From positions 154,997 to 218,996 of the forward strand of contig NZ_BMHE01000004.1 in assembly GCF_014640555.1 (NCBI RefSeq): 64,000 bases of DNA, given 5' to 3'. Under the pieces are notes generated by a model. It saw only the letters and a list, made by a program, of their open reading frames with translations. It was not told the origin of the DNA and did not search any database. Numbering within the stretch: position 1 is the first letter of the stretch; every line of letters begins with the position of its first letter. Made by a program: the position numbers and the translations under genes. Below, piece by piece: positions 37,002 through 45,496 of the stretch. Source of the DNA: Paenibacillus marchantiophytorum. GTDB taxonomy: Bacteria > Bacillota > Bacilli > Paenibacillales > NBRC-103111.

Positions 37002-38038
37002 CACGCAGTCACTCCGGCATCTGGCGTAAATGAAATCACTCTCTCTTGCGGAAACTCAACAGAAACTTCGGCAAACTTCATTAAGTTCAGTTTGTGCGCA
37101 TGCTGTGAGGATACATCCACCGAGAGCAGTTGATTTCCGAGCAAATCTCTTAAATCACGGATTGGCTGCAATTGCAATCTATAGAACGGACCTCTGAACT
37201 CCATATGCTTGACGACAGCTTGAAAGCCTGAACCTGGAGAAGATATACGAATATGTTCGGGCCTGACAGCGAAACTAGTGCGGGGAATATTCCCTTTCGG
37301 GGGCCCATAGGTCAAGAAATTAATGGAACCGATGAAATCAGCCACAAAAGGTGATTCCGGTTGATCATACACTTGCTGAGGGGTACCGACCTGCATAATT
37401 TCAGCATTATTCATAACGACAATTCGATCTGCCATAGTCAAAGCTTCTTCTTGATCATGGGTAACCATAATCGTTGTAATGCCTAGTTTCTTCTGCAAAT
37501 TACATATTTCTTCTCGCAGCTTGGTCCGAACTTTGGCATCTAATGCAGATAGCGGTTCATCAAGCAGGAGAAAATCCGGCGATAGGACGCAAGCTCTAGC
37601 AAGTGCAACTCGCTGCTGTTGTCCGCCCGAAAGCTGAGCAGGATAGCGGTCTTTCAAATGCAGCAGATCAACCAGTGACAGCGCCTCGCTTACTTTATCG
37701 CTGATCTCCTTCTTCGATAGATTTCTTCCTTGCAGTCCGTAGGCCACATTCTGATGAGCTGTTAAATTCGGAAATAAGGCGTAGGATTGAAAGACCATCC
37801 CGAAGTTTCGTTTGGATGGCGGCAGAGCCGTAATATCCTTGCCCCCAACCGTGACTCGCCCGCGCGTCGTTTTTTCGAGACCAGCGATAATACGCAGCAA
37901 TGTTGTTTTACCGCAGCCGCTTGGACCCAGCAAGCAAATAAATTCATTTTTTTGAATATCGATGTTTATGTCTCTGAGTGCTGTAAAGGAGTCGAATGTT
38001 TTGTTCACACCTTGAATGGATAAATAGGCTTCTGACAT
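37001..38038 (-). CDS. AEP ABC transporter, ATP-binding protein (PhnT2 type)
   Basis: A 345-residue ATPase: Walker A GPSGCGKTT, Q-loop VFQSYALFPNLT, signature LSGGQQQRVALARA, Walker B LLLDEPLSALD, switch histidine MVTHDQEEA, and a C-terminal TOBE-like domain (FAVRPEHIRI). AGGAGG lies 7 bases before the ATG. It belongs to the putrescine/iron-like importer class, and the operon context assigns it to AEP uptake. Confidence 0.9.
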   Translation of the reverse strand: MSEAYLSIQGVNKTFDSFTALRDINIDIQKNEFICLLGPSGCGKTTLLRIIAGLEKTTRGRVTVGGKDITALPPSKRNFGMVFQSYALFPNLTAHQNVAYGLQGRNLSKKEISDKVSEALSLVDLLHLKDRYPAQLSGGQQQRVALARACVLSPDFLLLDEPLSALDAKVRTKLREEICNLQKKLGITTIMVTHDQEEALTMADRIVVMNNAEIMQVGTPQQVYDQPESPFVADFIGSINFLTYGPPKGNIPRTSFAVRPEHIRISSPGSGFQAVVKHMEFRGPFYRLQLQPIRDLRDLLGNQLLSVDVSSQHAHKLNLMKFAEVSVEFPQERVISFTPDAGVTA

Positions 38039-38068
38039 ATGCTGCCTCCTTGAACTTAGAATGAGAAG

Positions 38069-38112
38069 GAAGCGGCCGCTAACCGCGATGGGGCCAGAAA
38101 TCAGCCGCTCCC
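38069..38112 (-). promoter_or_regulatory. Intercistronic stem-loop after the binding-protein gene
   Basis: On the minus strand GGGAGCGGC and GCCGCTTCC can form a nine-pair stem with one G-U pair. There is no T-run, so it probably slows 3' decay of the binding-protein message, or partly attenuates, giving more binding protein than membrane components. Confidence 0.5.
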
Positions 38113-38125
38113 TTAACTCGCTTGA

Positions 38126-39223
38126 CTATTTTTTCGGCTCGCTCTTCGTGTTGTAACGTTTATCCCATTCAGCCAAAATACTTTCACGATTTTTTGCTGC
38201 TTCATTTAAATCGTTTTTGATCAATTGTTTGATCGGGTCCACCTTGTAACCTTCCGGAAGTTTGGAAGCGTCTGTTTTGACAGCCAAGATCGCATAGTTT
38301 TTGTTGTACTCCAGCATGGCTTCGTCCGTAATGGCCCAATCCAGGAACTTCTGTGACACTTGTTTCATTGTTTTCTTCTTGATGAGTGCATTGGCTTCTA
38401 CGTCCCACCCAGAACCTTCTTTGGGGAATACGACTTCAACGGGGGAACCATTCTTTTTCTCTTGTAATCCCCGATATCCGAAGGAAATGCCGATAGGATA
38501 CTCACCTGTGCCAGCCAATTTAGCCGGTTTCGATCCGGAGTGAACATACATGCCGATATTATCGTGAAGTTTGTTCATATAGTCCCAAGCTTTATCTTTG
38601 CCTTCCAATTGGAGTAATCCAGATACGGTCAGGAAGCCTGTCCCCGAGGAAGACGGGTTCGGCATTGTAATGAGCCCTTTATATTCCGGTTTAATTAAAT
38701 CCGCATAAGTTTCAGGAATAGGCAATTTACGTTTAGCCATCTCTGTTTTGTTAACGATGAATGCTGTTTCCCAAGCATCAATGCCTACCCAATGCGCCGG
38801 TACATTTTTATCTTTAAATTCAGGAAGTATACGATCTACGCCCTGCGGAGCGTAGGGCTCCAATTGATTGTTCTGATCAAGCACCAGCAGGCTTGTTGCC
38901 GCTACCCCCCAAACAACGTCTGCTTGCGGATTGTCTTTCTCGGCCAGCAGCTTGGCTGTGATGACACCTGTCGAATCTCGGACAATGTTAAGTTTGATGT
39001 CCGGATACTTCGCTTTGTAACTAATCAGATAGTTCTTGATAATATCGTCTTCCAGTGCCGTATACACGGTCAATTCCTTGCTGGTTGTATCCAAACTCAC
39101 AGTTCCTGCTGGACTTGCGGCAACTCCGGATGGTGTCTCTTTAATGGTTGCAGTTTTGCCGCATGCCGTTAATAAAGATACCGCTGTTACGATGACGATC
39201 AGACTTCCAGTTAATTTTTTCAT
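38126..39223 (-). CDS. AEP ABC transporter substrate-binding lipoprotein (PhnS2 type)
   Basis: A 365-residue lipoprotein: signal with lipobox LLTAC, then an iron/AEP-type binding fold ([64 protein letters not shown]). ATG 39223 has CAGGAGAGG about ten bases upstream; 39271 lacks a site. It is the first gene of the operon and presumably binds AEP at the cell surface. Confidence 0.87.
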   Translation of the reverse strand: MKKLTGSLIVIVTAVSLLTACGKTATIKETPSGVAASPAGTVSLDTTSKELTVYTALEDDIIKNYLISYKAKYPDIKLNIVRDSTGVITAKLLAEKDNPQADVVWGVAATSLLVLDQNNQLEPYAPQGVDRILPEFKDKNVPAHWVGIDAWETAFIVNKTEMAKRKLPIPETYADLIKPEYKGLITMPNPSSSGTGFLTVSGLLQLEGKDKAWDYMNKLHDNIGMYVHSGSKPAKLAGTGEYPIGISFGYRGLQEKKNGSPVEVVFPKEGSGWDVEANALIKKKTMKQVSQKFLDWAITDEAMLEYNKNYAILAVKTDASKLPEGYKVDPIKQLIKNDLNEAAKNRESILAEWDKRYNTKSEPKK

Positions 39224-39426
39224 TGTTCTGATTCCTCTCCTGGTTAGAATCTGTTCATTCCGATACTTCACACACGCTTCTCTCTAGTTTCATTTAGTAC
39301 TCTCTGGGTGCTAATTGCTGTTTCCACTGATCGACCTTCGACCAAAGATCCCCCCCGCATCGTTTTAGCACAAGAACAAACATAAAAACAACCTGTTTTA
39401 TTCATAAATAATTGCTTTTAGTTTCT

Positions 39427-39468
39427 TTTGGTTGTTTTATACTCAAATTATATGTTGTGTTTGGTTGT
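39427..39468. promoter_or_regulatory. Candidate operator repeats at the AEP promoter
   Basis: TTTGGTTGT occurs twice in the same direction, at 39427-39435 and 39460-39468, 33 bases (about three turns) apart. The second copy lies inside the promoter spacer. AACCAAACACA on the coding strand (39456-39466) recurs at 39674-39684 by the divergent ycgR promoter. Direct repeats of A/C-rich words are common DeoR-family targets. Binding is inferred. Confidence 0.45.
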
Positions 39469-39475
39469 GTGTCAA
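39447..39475 (-). promoter_or_regulatory. Consensus sigma-A promoter of the AEP operon
   Basis: On the minus strand TTGACA (39475-39470) and TATAAT (39452-39447) are both perfect, with exactly 17 bases between. Transcription would start near 39440, giving a leader of about 215 bases before phnS. Such a strong promoter implies tight repression when AEP is absent. Confidence 0.85.
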
Positions 39476-39642
39476 TGATATTAATGTCATGAATCATGAC
39501 ATAATTTGTGTTTGGCCAAAAATTCCTCATTTATTATAGAAAATTCAGAATTTTTCTCTTCTCTATTGTTATATAAGTTTACATAGACTTTACAATTCAA
39601 ATTTAATTTCAATGTTTTTTACAATTTCTTAATGAATAGTTG

Positions 39643-39671
39643 TTGTTGAACTAACATTTCAATGATAATAT
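39643..39671 (+). promoter_or_regulatory. Probable promoter of the ycgR-ycgQ pair
   Basis: TTGTTG (39643) and TAATAT (39666) with a 17-base spacer. The CAAACCAAACACACAAC tract follows at once at 39672. The rest of the gap 39480-39640 is A/T-rich without further clear signals. Confidence 0.5.
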
Positions 39672-39744
39672 CAAACCAAACACACAACAAACAAACAAAA
39701 GACACTAACACAGATTGTTACTTTTTGCAAAGGAGGGCGGCTTC

Positions 39745-40680
39745 ATGAGTTTTCTAAGCGACTTTCGCACCATGGTCATCGGTATTTTACTGGAGTCGTT
39801 TCCTTTTATTCTGCTTGGCGTCATCATTTCCGCCCTGCTGCAAACCTTCATAAGCGATCAGGCACTACAGCGATGGATACCGAAGAAAACAATTCCCGGC
39901 ATCCTTTTCGGCTGTTTGCTGGGCATCATCTTCCCGCTTTGCGAATGTGGAATCATTCCCGTGGTGCACCGGCTGATCCGCAAAGGCATGCCGCCTTATA
40001 TCGGCCTTGTATTTATGATGGCCGGGCCGGTCATCAATCCGGTTGTGTTTACGTCCACGTTCGTGGCGTTTCGGGCTCAGCCTCAGATGGCTGTCTCCCG
40101 CATGGCGCTGGCTTTCGCTGCAGCGGCTCTTATCGGGGTGTGGGCGGCTCGAGGTGTCCGTGATTCTGCGCTTCGCAATCCGGTGAATAATGGTCATGAG
40201 CCTGTCGCTTCAGGTAAAAAAAGCGTCAAGCGTCCGCTTTCCAACAAAGCGCCGAAAGCATCTTGGACAAAGAAATGGCATGAAATGCTGGAACATGCCG
40301 CCATTGAAATGTTTGATGTAGGCAAATTTCTAGTCTTAGGCGCTACCGTAACAGCATTGCTTCAAACAATGGTCAACAAGAAATGGCTGCTCACATTAAG
40401 CGATGGAGATTGGGCTCCGCATTTGTTTATGATGGGACTCGCCTATGTCCTTTCCATTTGTTCCACCGCAGATGCGTTCGTTGGCGCTACGTTCATTCCC
40501 GATTTCAGCTTGGGCTCCGTACTCGCTTTTCTCGTGTTTGGCGCCATGCTGGATATCAAAAGCACATTGATGCTGCTCAAAGTGTTCCGACTCAAAACCG
40601 TTTTGACAGTTATGCTCATTTCAGCCGTTGTCGTTCTTCTGGGATCGGTCGCATTCGATCGGCTGTATACGTACTTATAA
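39745..40680 (+). CDS. ycgR: Permease of the UPF0718/DUF318 family (YcgR type)
   Basis: A 311-residue integral membrane protein with about eight helices and a soluble middle loop (about 145-180). The family core GIIFPLCECGIIPVVHRLIRKGMP includes the conserved CEC, and GPVINPVVFTST follows; the second half has SICSTADAFVGATF. Relatives include ArsP-like exporters; the cargo is unknown. GGAGG lies eight bases before ATG 39745. The partner gene starts 16 bases after the stop, as in the B. subtilis ycgR-ycgQ pair. Confidence 0.83.
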   Translation: MSFLSDFRTMVIGILLESFPFILLGVIISALLQTFISDQALQRWIPKKTIPGILFGCLLGIIFPLCECGIIPVVHRLIRKGMPPYIGLVFMMAGPVINPVVFTSTFVAFRAQPQMAVSRMALAFAAAALIGVWAARGVRDSALRNPVNNGHEPVASGKKSVKRPLSNKAPKASWTKKWHEMLEHAAIEMFDVGKFLVLGATVTALLQTMVNKKWLLTLSDGDWAPHLFMMGLAYVLSICSTADAFVGATFIPDFSLGSVLAFLVFGAMLDIKSTLMLLKVFRLKTVLTVMLISAVVVLLGSVAFDRLYTYL

Positions 40681-40696
40681 AATGGGAGGCAGGAGA

Positions 40697-41599
40697 ATGA
40701 GACAAATTTGGTCCGTGTTTGCGCATCGAACGATTAGAGCTGCGGTCTTGATCGCCTTCGTTATTTTTATTGTCCAGATTAGCCGTGCGGATGCGCTGAT
40801 CTATTATGTGGCTCCGAGCATGGATCTCTGGGTGAAAAGTCTTGCTGTTGGCATGTACGTGCTGGCTATGCACCAGCTTTATTTGGCGGTACGTGATGTC
40901 ATGTCCAAAAAGAAAGCGGAGGCATTCGCTTGTACTTGCTCGTCACATAGCCACCATCACTGGAAACCAGGTGTTATGATGATGTATGGGGCTTTGATCA
41001 TTCCGCTTGTGCTTGCGTTTTCGTTTCCCAATGCGGTGCTGGGTAGTCAAATGGCCGCTAAAAAAGGGCTGAATTTGACTCCTTCGAGCATTCTCGTTAA
41101 TAATGTCGATGCCATTCGGAACCAGCCTCCGAATGATAGGATTCAACTGGATACGGGACAGACTTTTCCGTTTAATGCTTACACCAAGCCTTATGCCAAG
41201 CGTGCTTCGGATATGTTCATCCAGCCCCTCATTATGATTAACGACGATTTTTACATTGAATCGCTGACATCACTGGACTTGTATCAGGATCAATTTATCG
41301 GCAAAAAGGTGCAGATCGCAGGTTATGTTTACCGCCTCGACACCATGAACAAAAACCAATTCGCCTTGGGAAGATTCTCGATGCGGTGCTGTGTCGCAGA
41401 CTCTGTGCCGCTTGCCATTCTGGTAGAGACCGATACCCCCGAACAATGGAAAAACGATATGTATGCAGTCGCTCTCGGCACCATTGAGAAACGTCATATT
41501 GACGGTAAAGACGTATTAACGATCGTTGCCAAAACGATCGATACACAAAAGGAGCCAACGAGTCCCTACGTGTATCAGAATGCTTACTTTGGAAGCTAA
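40697..41599 (+). CDS. ycgQ: TIGR03943-type permease subunit (YcgQ type)
   Basis: A 300-residue protein with membrane helices in the first 125 residues and an extracytoplasmic C-terminal domain. A Cys/His-rich loop FACTCSSHSHHHW at about residue 80 could bind a metal ion. The outer domain ends in a beta fold with GRFSMRCCVAD and LAILVET, typical for this family. GGGAGG precedes ATG 40697. It always pairs with a YcgR-type permease, but its function is undetermined. Confidence 0.82.
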   Translation: MRQIWSVFAHRTIRAAVLIAFVIFIVQISRADALIYYVAPSMDLWVKSLAVGMYVLAMHQLYLAVRDVMSKKKAEAFACTCSSHSHHHWKPGVMMMYGALIIPLVLAFSFPNAVLGSQMAAKKGLNLTPSSILVNNVDAIRNQPPNDRIQLDTGQTFPFNAYTKPYAKRASDMFIQPLIMINDDFYIESLTSLDLYQDQFIGKKVQIAGYVYRLDTMNKNQFALGRFSMRCCVADSVPLAILVETDTPEQWKNDMYAVALGTIEKRHIDGKDVLTIVAKTIDTQKEPTSPYVYQNAYFGS

Positions 41600-41610
41600 T
41601 GCATGAGAAA

Positions 41611-41846
41611 ATCGGCTCCGCCGTCCCGATAGATCAGTCTCTTCTTAGCGGCAAAACCTTGTAAGGGAACTAGAGGACGCTAATTAGGCAAAAAGTAGGG
41701 ATGCGTGGGTATTAGCGGAACTACAGGGTCTTATTTCCACGAAAACGCTGAAAATTCCCATGAAACGGCAAAATAGCGTACTGTAGTTCCCTCCCCCTCC
41801 CGAAAATGACACTTTTAGCTAGAATAGCGCCCTGTAGTTCCCCCAA
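41611..41846. repeat. Intergenic repeat cassette, subtype B, copy 1
   Basis: Arms: GGGAACTAGAGGACGCTAATT (41664), GGAACTACAG (41717) forward; CTGTAGTTCC at 41781 and at 41832 reverse, each preceded by AATAGCG. Left flank CTCTTCTTAGCGGCAAAACC and the spacer GGCAAAAAGTAGGGATGCG are shared with the cassette at 63136, so B copies share more than the arms. The remaining gap to 42106 holds the terminator below and no gene. Confidence 0.82.
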
Positions 41847-41881
41847 CCTCAACTCCAAAACATGTTATCCTTAATCCCTAA

Positions 41882-41928
41882 CAAACAAAGGAACTAAGCG
41901 GCTTGTCATCGCTTAGTTCCTTTGTTTT
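41882..41928. terminator. Strong intrinsic terminator
   Basis: AACAAAGGAACTAAGCG and CGCTTAGTTCCTTTGTT form a 17-pair stem with a nine-base loop and trailing Ts. It ends the ycgRQ transcript after the repeat cassette. Confidence 0.85.
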
Positions 41929-42106
41929 TATCCCCATCAGCTGGTGAGGCACGAGAAAAGAATAGGGAGCATCATGGCTTCTTTCACACAATCATTTAAA
42001 TTTTTGATAAAAATTTTTAGCACAAAGACATTCAGACATTGAAGTTCGGCTGTGAAATTGGAAATGAGAGCAAAAATCCAGAACATTTTCACAAGGAGGA
42101 ATTTTA

Positions 42107-42268
42107 ATGAAGTTGAAATTGGTTAAGCCAACTTGGCTTGCAAAGATGTTTTTGCCCGGAACGCTGGCGCTGGTGACATTCGGTTCATTAGATACCGGGT
42201 GCATTGCTGCTTCTACGGATTCAAGTACGCCTGTGCAAATCGCAAATACTGGGATACTAAATATTTAG
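42107..42268 (+). CDS. Short secreted peptide, probably the front half of a broken gene
   Basis: A 53-codon frame with a perfect AAGGAGGA site seven bases upstream. It encodes a basic start, a hydrophobic stretch (MFLPGTLALVTFGS) and a short tail ending ANTGILNI. The next frame, overlapping its last bases, continues as a plausible protein (42261..42632), so a frameshift may have split one gene. No family was recognised. Confidence 0.45.
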   Translation: MKLKLVKPTWLAKMFLPGTLALVTFGSLDTGCIAASTDSSTPVQIANTGILNI

Positions 42269-42632
42269 TTACAGATTATATCTTGATCCCCTTAGAAATG
42301 ATCCCGCAAATACAACTGAAAAGCTGATAGAAGCATTGCAAAGGTTGATGCCCGAAGACATCAATAAGGGAAGAAAACCTTTATTTGCCGATGATATCAG
42401 TTTGCTCTATGATAATTGCACGAACTGTATCGGAATCGATACGGGCGAAGTCTTTTGGTATTCAGGAAGACCCGAAGTAGAGCAGTGGATGAATTCGCTC
42501 TTACAGCTCTCCCTTGATAGACAAAAATATTTTCTTCTAGCCGAAGGCACGTGGAATAGAAATCATTGGACTCGTTTTTTTAACAATAGATATACTCAGC
42601 TTCACGATGCCAATCTGGGTAAAGCTACTTAA
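42261..42632 (+). pseudogene. Back half of a probably frameshifted gene, unknown family
   Basis: Open from 42261 just past a stop and joined to 42107..42268 by a single shift of frame. The peptide looks real: LDPLRNDPANTTEKLIEALQ, FADDISLLYDNCTNCIGIDTG, then a Trp-rich end. There is an ATG at 42336 but no ribosome binding site, and good protein sequence precedes it. Function is unknown. Confidence 0.45.
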
Positions 42633-43021
42633 ACACTTCTCGAATTAGCATGATAGGAGTCAGCAGCACGTAACGTTCTCTTCTAGTAAGAGGCTCGATT
42701 TCCTTTCGAAATACAGTGCCACACAGAATAAAACAAAGGATACTCTAGCCCACTCTTGAATGATCGAAAAGCCAGAATAGAAACGTGAGTTGCTTCGCGT
42801 ACGGATGAGCACAGTGAGTGTCATGTAAATTCACAACATCGTCCGTTCAACATCAACCTGTTCCGACTGCCGGGCTGTAGCTGGCTCCGGGCTGCTTGCA
42901 ACTGCTTTCGTCGGGTTCTTGTTTGCTGTTGAACGAGAACGCCAAAAAGGGCTGCATCAGGTCACTTGCCTCAATACCTGTCACAACCCTCCAACCCGCG
43001 GCCGAAGCGGCCTCTCAGCTC
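42633..43021. other. Gap without a supported gene
   Basis: A minus-strand frame of 54 codons (42660-42824) contains a hydrophobic stretch but no ribosome binding site, so it is not called. Towards 42960-43010 a GGCCG/CGGCC hairpin occurs without a T-run. GC content rises here, marking the left edge of the GC-richer block. Confidence 0.4.
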
Positions 43022-43855
43022 TTACTCTTCCCCCGTCGCAATCGGATTCTCGCTATATGAAATCCAATCGCTCCAGCTCCCCACATAGAGCTTCACGCGG
43101 GTGTAGCCCGCTTCGGTCAAGGCCAGCACGTTCGGGCAAGCGGTGACGCCAGCGCCGCAGTAAACGATGATTTCCCGGTCGGTATCGATGTCCCGGAAGC
43201 GCTCCTTCTGCGCGTTCGCATCGAGAAATCTACCGTCGGGGGAGCCGTTTTCCCAATAGTGGTTAATCGCCCCGGGGATGTGACCCGCCTTCAAATATTT
43301 CGTCGCATCCTCGCCCGTATAGCGCTTGGGAATCCGCGAGTCGATCAATACGCGACCCTCGCTGCCTATTCCCACCTTAACATCTGCCATCGACGCTTGC
43401 CATCTCTCGTCAAACCGCGGGACAAAGCGTTTAAGTACGGAATGCGATGCTTCATCCGTTACGGGGTAACCTTCGGCTAGCCAGCCCGAGAAGCCGCCAA
43501 CCAGCAACTTCACGCGCTCATGCCCGGCGTGCTTCAGCATCCACCAAAGTCGCGAAGCGATGCTTCCTCCCTGGTCGTCGTAGACGATGACTTCCGTATG
43601 TTCGTCGATGCTTGCCCGTCCCAGCTTATCCGCAAACAAGTCAGGATGAGGCAACGGGTGGCCGCCTCCGTGCGTCTCCTTCGGACCGGACAGATCCGCG
43701 TTCAGATCAAAGAAAACCGCTCCCGGAATATGGCTTAATTTATACGCTTCGTGCCCCGATTCAAGTTCGCCTAACACGAATCGAACGTCCGCGAATACGA
43801 CGTTAGGATCTCCAAGTCGCGCGAACGCTTCGGATGAGGTGATCAGATTAGACAT
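43022..43855 (-). CDS. sseA: Two-domain rhodanese, 3-mercaptopyruvate sulfurtransferase type
   Basis: A 277-residue protein with two rhodanese domains. The catalytic loop CGAGVTAC is of the mercaptopyruvate type (CGxGVTA) rather than thiosulfate type. It transfers sulfur from 3-mercaptopyruvate to a thiol or cyanide. GGAGGG precedes the ATG and its start overlaps the MerR gene by eight bases, so it belongs to the ThiY-like operon. This is the only sulfur enzyme there and could link the operon to sulfur chemistry such as thiazole or thiolation. Confidence 0.88.
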   Translation of the reverse strand: MSNLITSSEAFARLGDPNVVFADVRFVLGELESGHEAYKLSHIPGAVFFDLNADLSGPKETHGGGHPLPHPDLFADKLGRASIDEHTEVIVYDDQGGSIASRLWWMLKHAGHERVKLLVGGFSGWLAEGYPVTDEASHSVLKRFVPRFDERWQASMADVKVGIGSEGRVLIDSRIPKRYTGEDATKYLKAGHIPGAINHYWENGSPDGRFLDANAQKERFRDIDTDREIIVYCGAGVTACPNVLALTEAGYTRVKLYVGSWSDWISYSENPIATGEE

Positions 43856-44696
43856 TTTCGGACCCTCCGATAGGAAGAATGAGTTCGGTAATGTAATTAT
43901 CGCTCACCGTGGTGCTCCACGGATCGATGATGTATCTCTCGTAGGAAGCCCCTTGCAGTAGAACTCCCCTTCGTTCCGCCCAATCTTGGACTTTACGGTA
44001 CGTTTCGCCGATCGATCGGTAATCCCCTTTATGCACAACGCTTAAAGCTTGGAAACCCCCGACTTCCGTCGTTAACGCTGCATTCGTTTCATCCTCGATG
44101 ACGGCCGTATAGCAGTCCACTCCGGTAAATGTCTGATTCACGCGTTGGCTGAAATCGTCGAAGAACAGTATGAACGGCCCATATGCGAACACGTTATTCC
44201 GATTGCACAGCTCGACGAAGATATTGCTGTAGAGAACCTCGATATCGGCGGCTTGACGGTCCTGAATCTCGTAACGGAACTTCATCGTCCGATAGAGCGG
44301 AAAGCTCGCCACCTCGATCTTCTTCTCTTCTTGGGATTCCGCTAGGAGCGTCTCACCTTGCTTCAAGAGCTGCTGCCATTCCTGAATGGCAAAATGCTTC
44401 TTTTGCAGCTCGGTCATCTGCTTCTCGACGATCAGCAATTCCTTGGCCATATAGTCCTCCAGAACGTTGAAGTTCGGACGCTCCAGCATACGGCCGATGT
44501 CTTCCAGCTTGAACCCGAGCTGCTTGTAATATTTAACAAGCGGAATCTTCCGCATGCTCTCCTTGGAATAGTAGCGATAGTTGGTTTCCGCCGATATCCG
44601 GTCCGGCATCAACAAGCCGATATCGTCGTAATAACGAAGCGTTCGGATCGGGATATTGCACTGCTTCGACACTTCCCCTATGGTGTACCATTCCAT
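43848..44696 (-). CDS. MerR-family regulator with GyrI-like effector domain
   Basis: A 282-residue activator: winged helix MEWYTIGEVSKQCNIPIRTLRYYDDIGLL, coiled-coil dimer region (about 80-120), and a C-terminal BmrR/GyrI-like ligand domain (about 130-282) ending TELILPI, whose glutamate contacts cationic ligands in relatives. It has no cysteine metal motif, so it should sense an organic compound. A matching MerR-type promoter lies at 49629..49659, at the head of its own operon. AGAGGG precedes the ATG. Confidence 0.9.
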   Translation of the reverse strand: MEWYTIGEVSKQCNIPIRTLRYYDDIGLLMPDRISAETNYRYYSKESMRKIPLVKYYKQLGFKLEDIGRMLERPNFNVLEDYMAKELLIVEKQMTELQKKHFAIQEWQQLLKQGETLLAESQEEKKIEVASFPLYRTMKFRYEIQDRQAADIEVLYSNIFVELCNRNNVFAYGPFILFFDDFSQRVNQTFTGVDCYTAVIEDETNAALTTEVGGFQALSVVHKGDYRSIGETYRKVQDWAERRGVLLQGASYERYIIDPWSTTVSDNYITELILPIGGSENV

Positions 44697-44728
44697 GCGT
44701 ATCCCTCTTTTCTCCGTCTATCTTTTTG

Positions 44729-45484
44729 TTACAGCAGAGCCTTAATAGCCTCTTTCAATCGCAGAAGTTCGGCCGCGAGCAGCCTCTCCCGCTTGTTCTC
44801 GCCGTGAAAACCGACGACGATCTCTTGCTTCACGCCCCCGGGCCTGGAAGATAACACGTAAATTCGGTCGGATAGAAAGATCGCTTCTTCGATATCGTGT
44901 GTGATAAAAAGAATCGTAACGTTCAGCGCCTCCTGAACCTCAAGCAGCCAGGTTTGCATTCCTCCCTTGGTGATCGAATCCAACGCGCCGAACGGTTCGT
45001 CTAGCAGCATGATCTCGCCAGATGCAAGGAACGTACGCAGGAAACTCGCTCTCTGCTTCATGCCGCCGGATAGCTGGCTCGGGTAACGGTGCTCATACCC
45101 TCTCAACCCCACCCGGTCGATGAGCGATTCCGCCTTCAGGCGGGAGGCCTTCTTATCCAGCCCCTTCAGATCCAAAGGAAGCACGATGTTGTCCAGCACG
45201 CTCTTCCACGGAAGCAACAGATCCTTCTGCTGCATGTAGCCGATTTCCCCGTTCACCCGCAACGTTCCCCGATCGGTTGGAACCAGTCCATTAATAATAT
45301 TGAAGAGCGTGCTCTTCCCCGAGCCGCTCGGTCCTAACACGGATACGAATTCTCCCTTTTGTATGTTCAGGGAAACATCCCTCAATACTTCCGTAGCGTC
45401 ATAGGACTTGCCGATATGCTCCAGACGGATCAAGCTTTCATCTTCGCGATCGCTTGGCGCGGCCTTTCTCTGCAGTGCTTCCAT
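44729..45484 (-). CDS. ABC transporter ATP-binding protein (nitrate/sulfonate/thiamine-precursor class)
   Basis: A 251-residue ATPase: Walker A LGPSGSGKSTLF, Q-loop GYMQQKDLLLPW, signature LSGGMKQRASFLR, Walker B MLLDEPFGALD, FITHDIEEA. The MQQKDLLLPW and DEPFGALD variants mark the SsuB/TauB/ThiZ class. GGAGG precedes the ATG. It lies 12 bases after the permease gene. Confidence 0.88.
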   Translation of the reverse strand: MEALQRKAAPSDREDESLIRLEHIGKSYDATEVLRDVSLNIQKGEFVSVLGPSGSGKSTLFNIINGLVPTDRGTLRVNGEIGYMQQKDLLLPWKSVLDNIVLPLDLKGLDKKASRLKAESLIDRVGLRGYEHRYPSQLSGGMKQRASFLRTFLASGEIMLLDEPFGALDSITKGGMQTWLLEVQEALNVTILFITHDIEEAIFLSDRIYVLSSRPGGVKQEIVVGFHGENKRERLLAAELLRLKEAIKALL

Positions 45485-45496
45485 CGTTAACCTCCG

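Noticed and set aside
42660..42824. 54-codon minus-strand frame with a hydrophobic stretch, possibly a transposase tail
   Set aside because: No ribosome binding site and no convincing family match.
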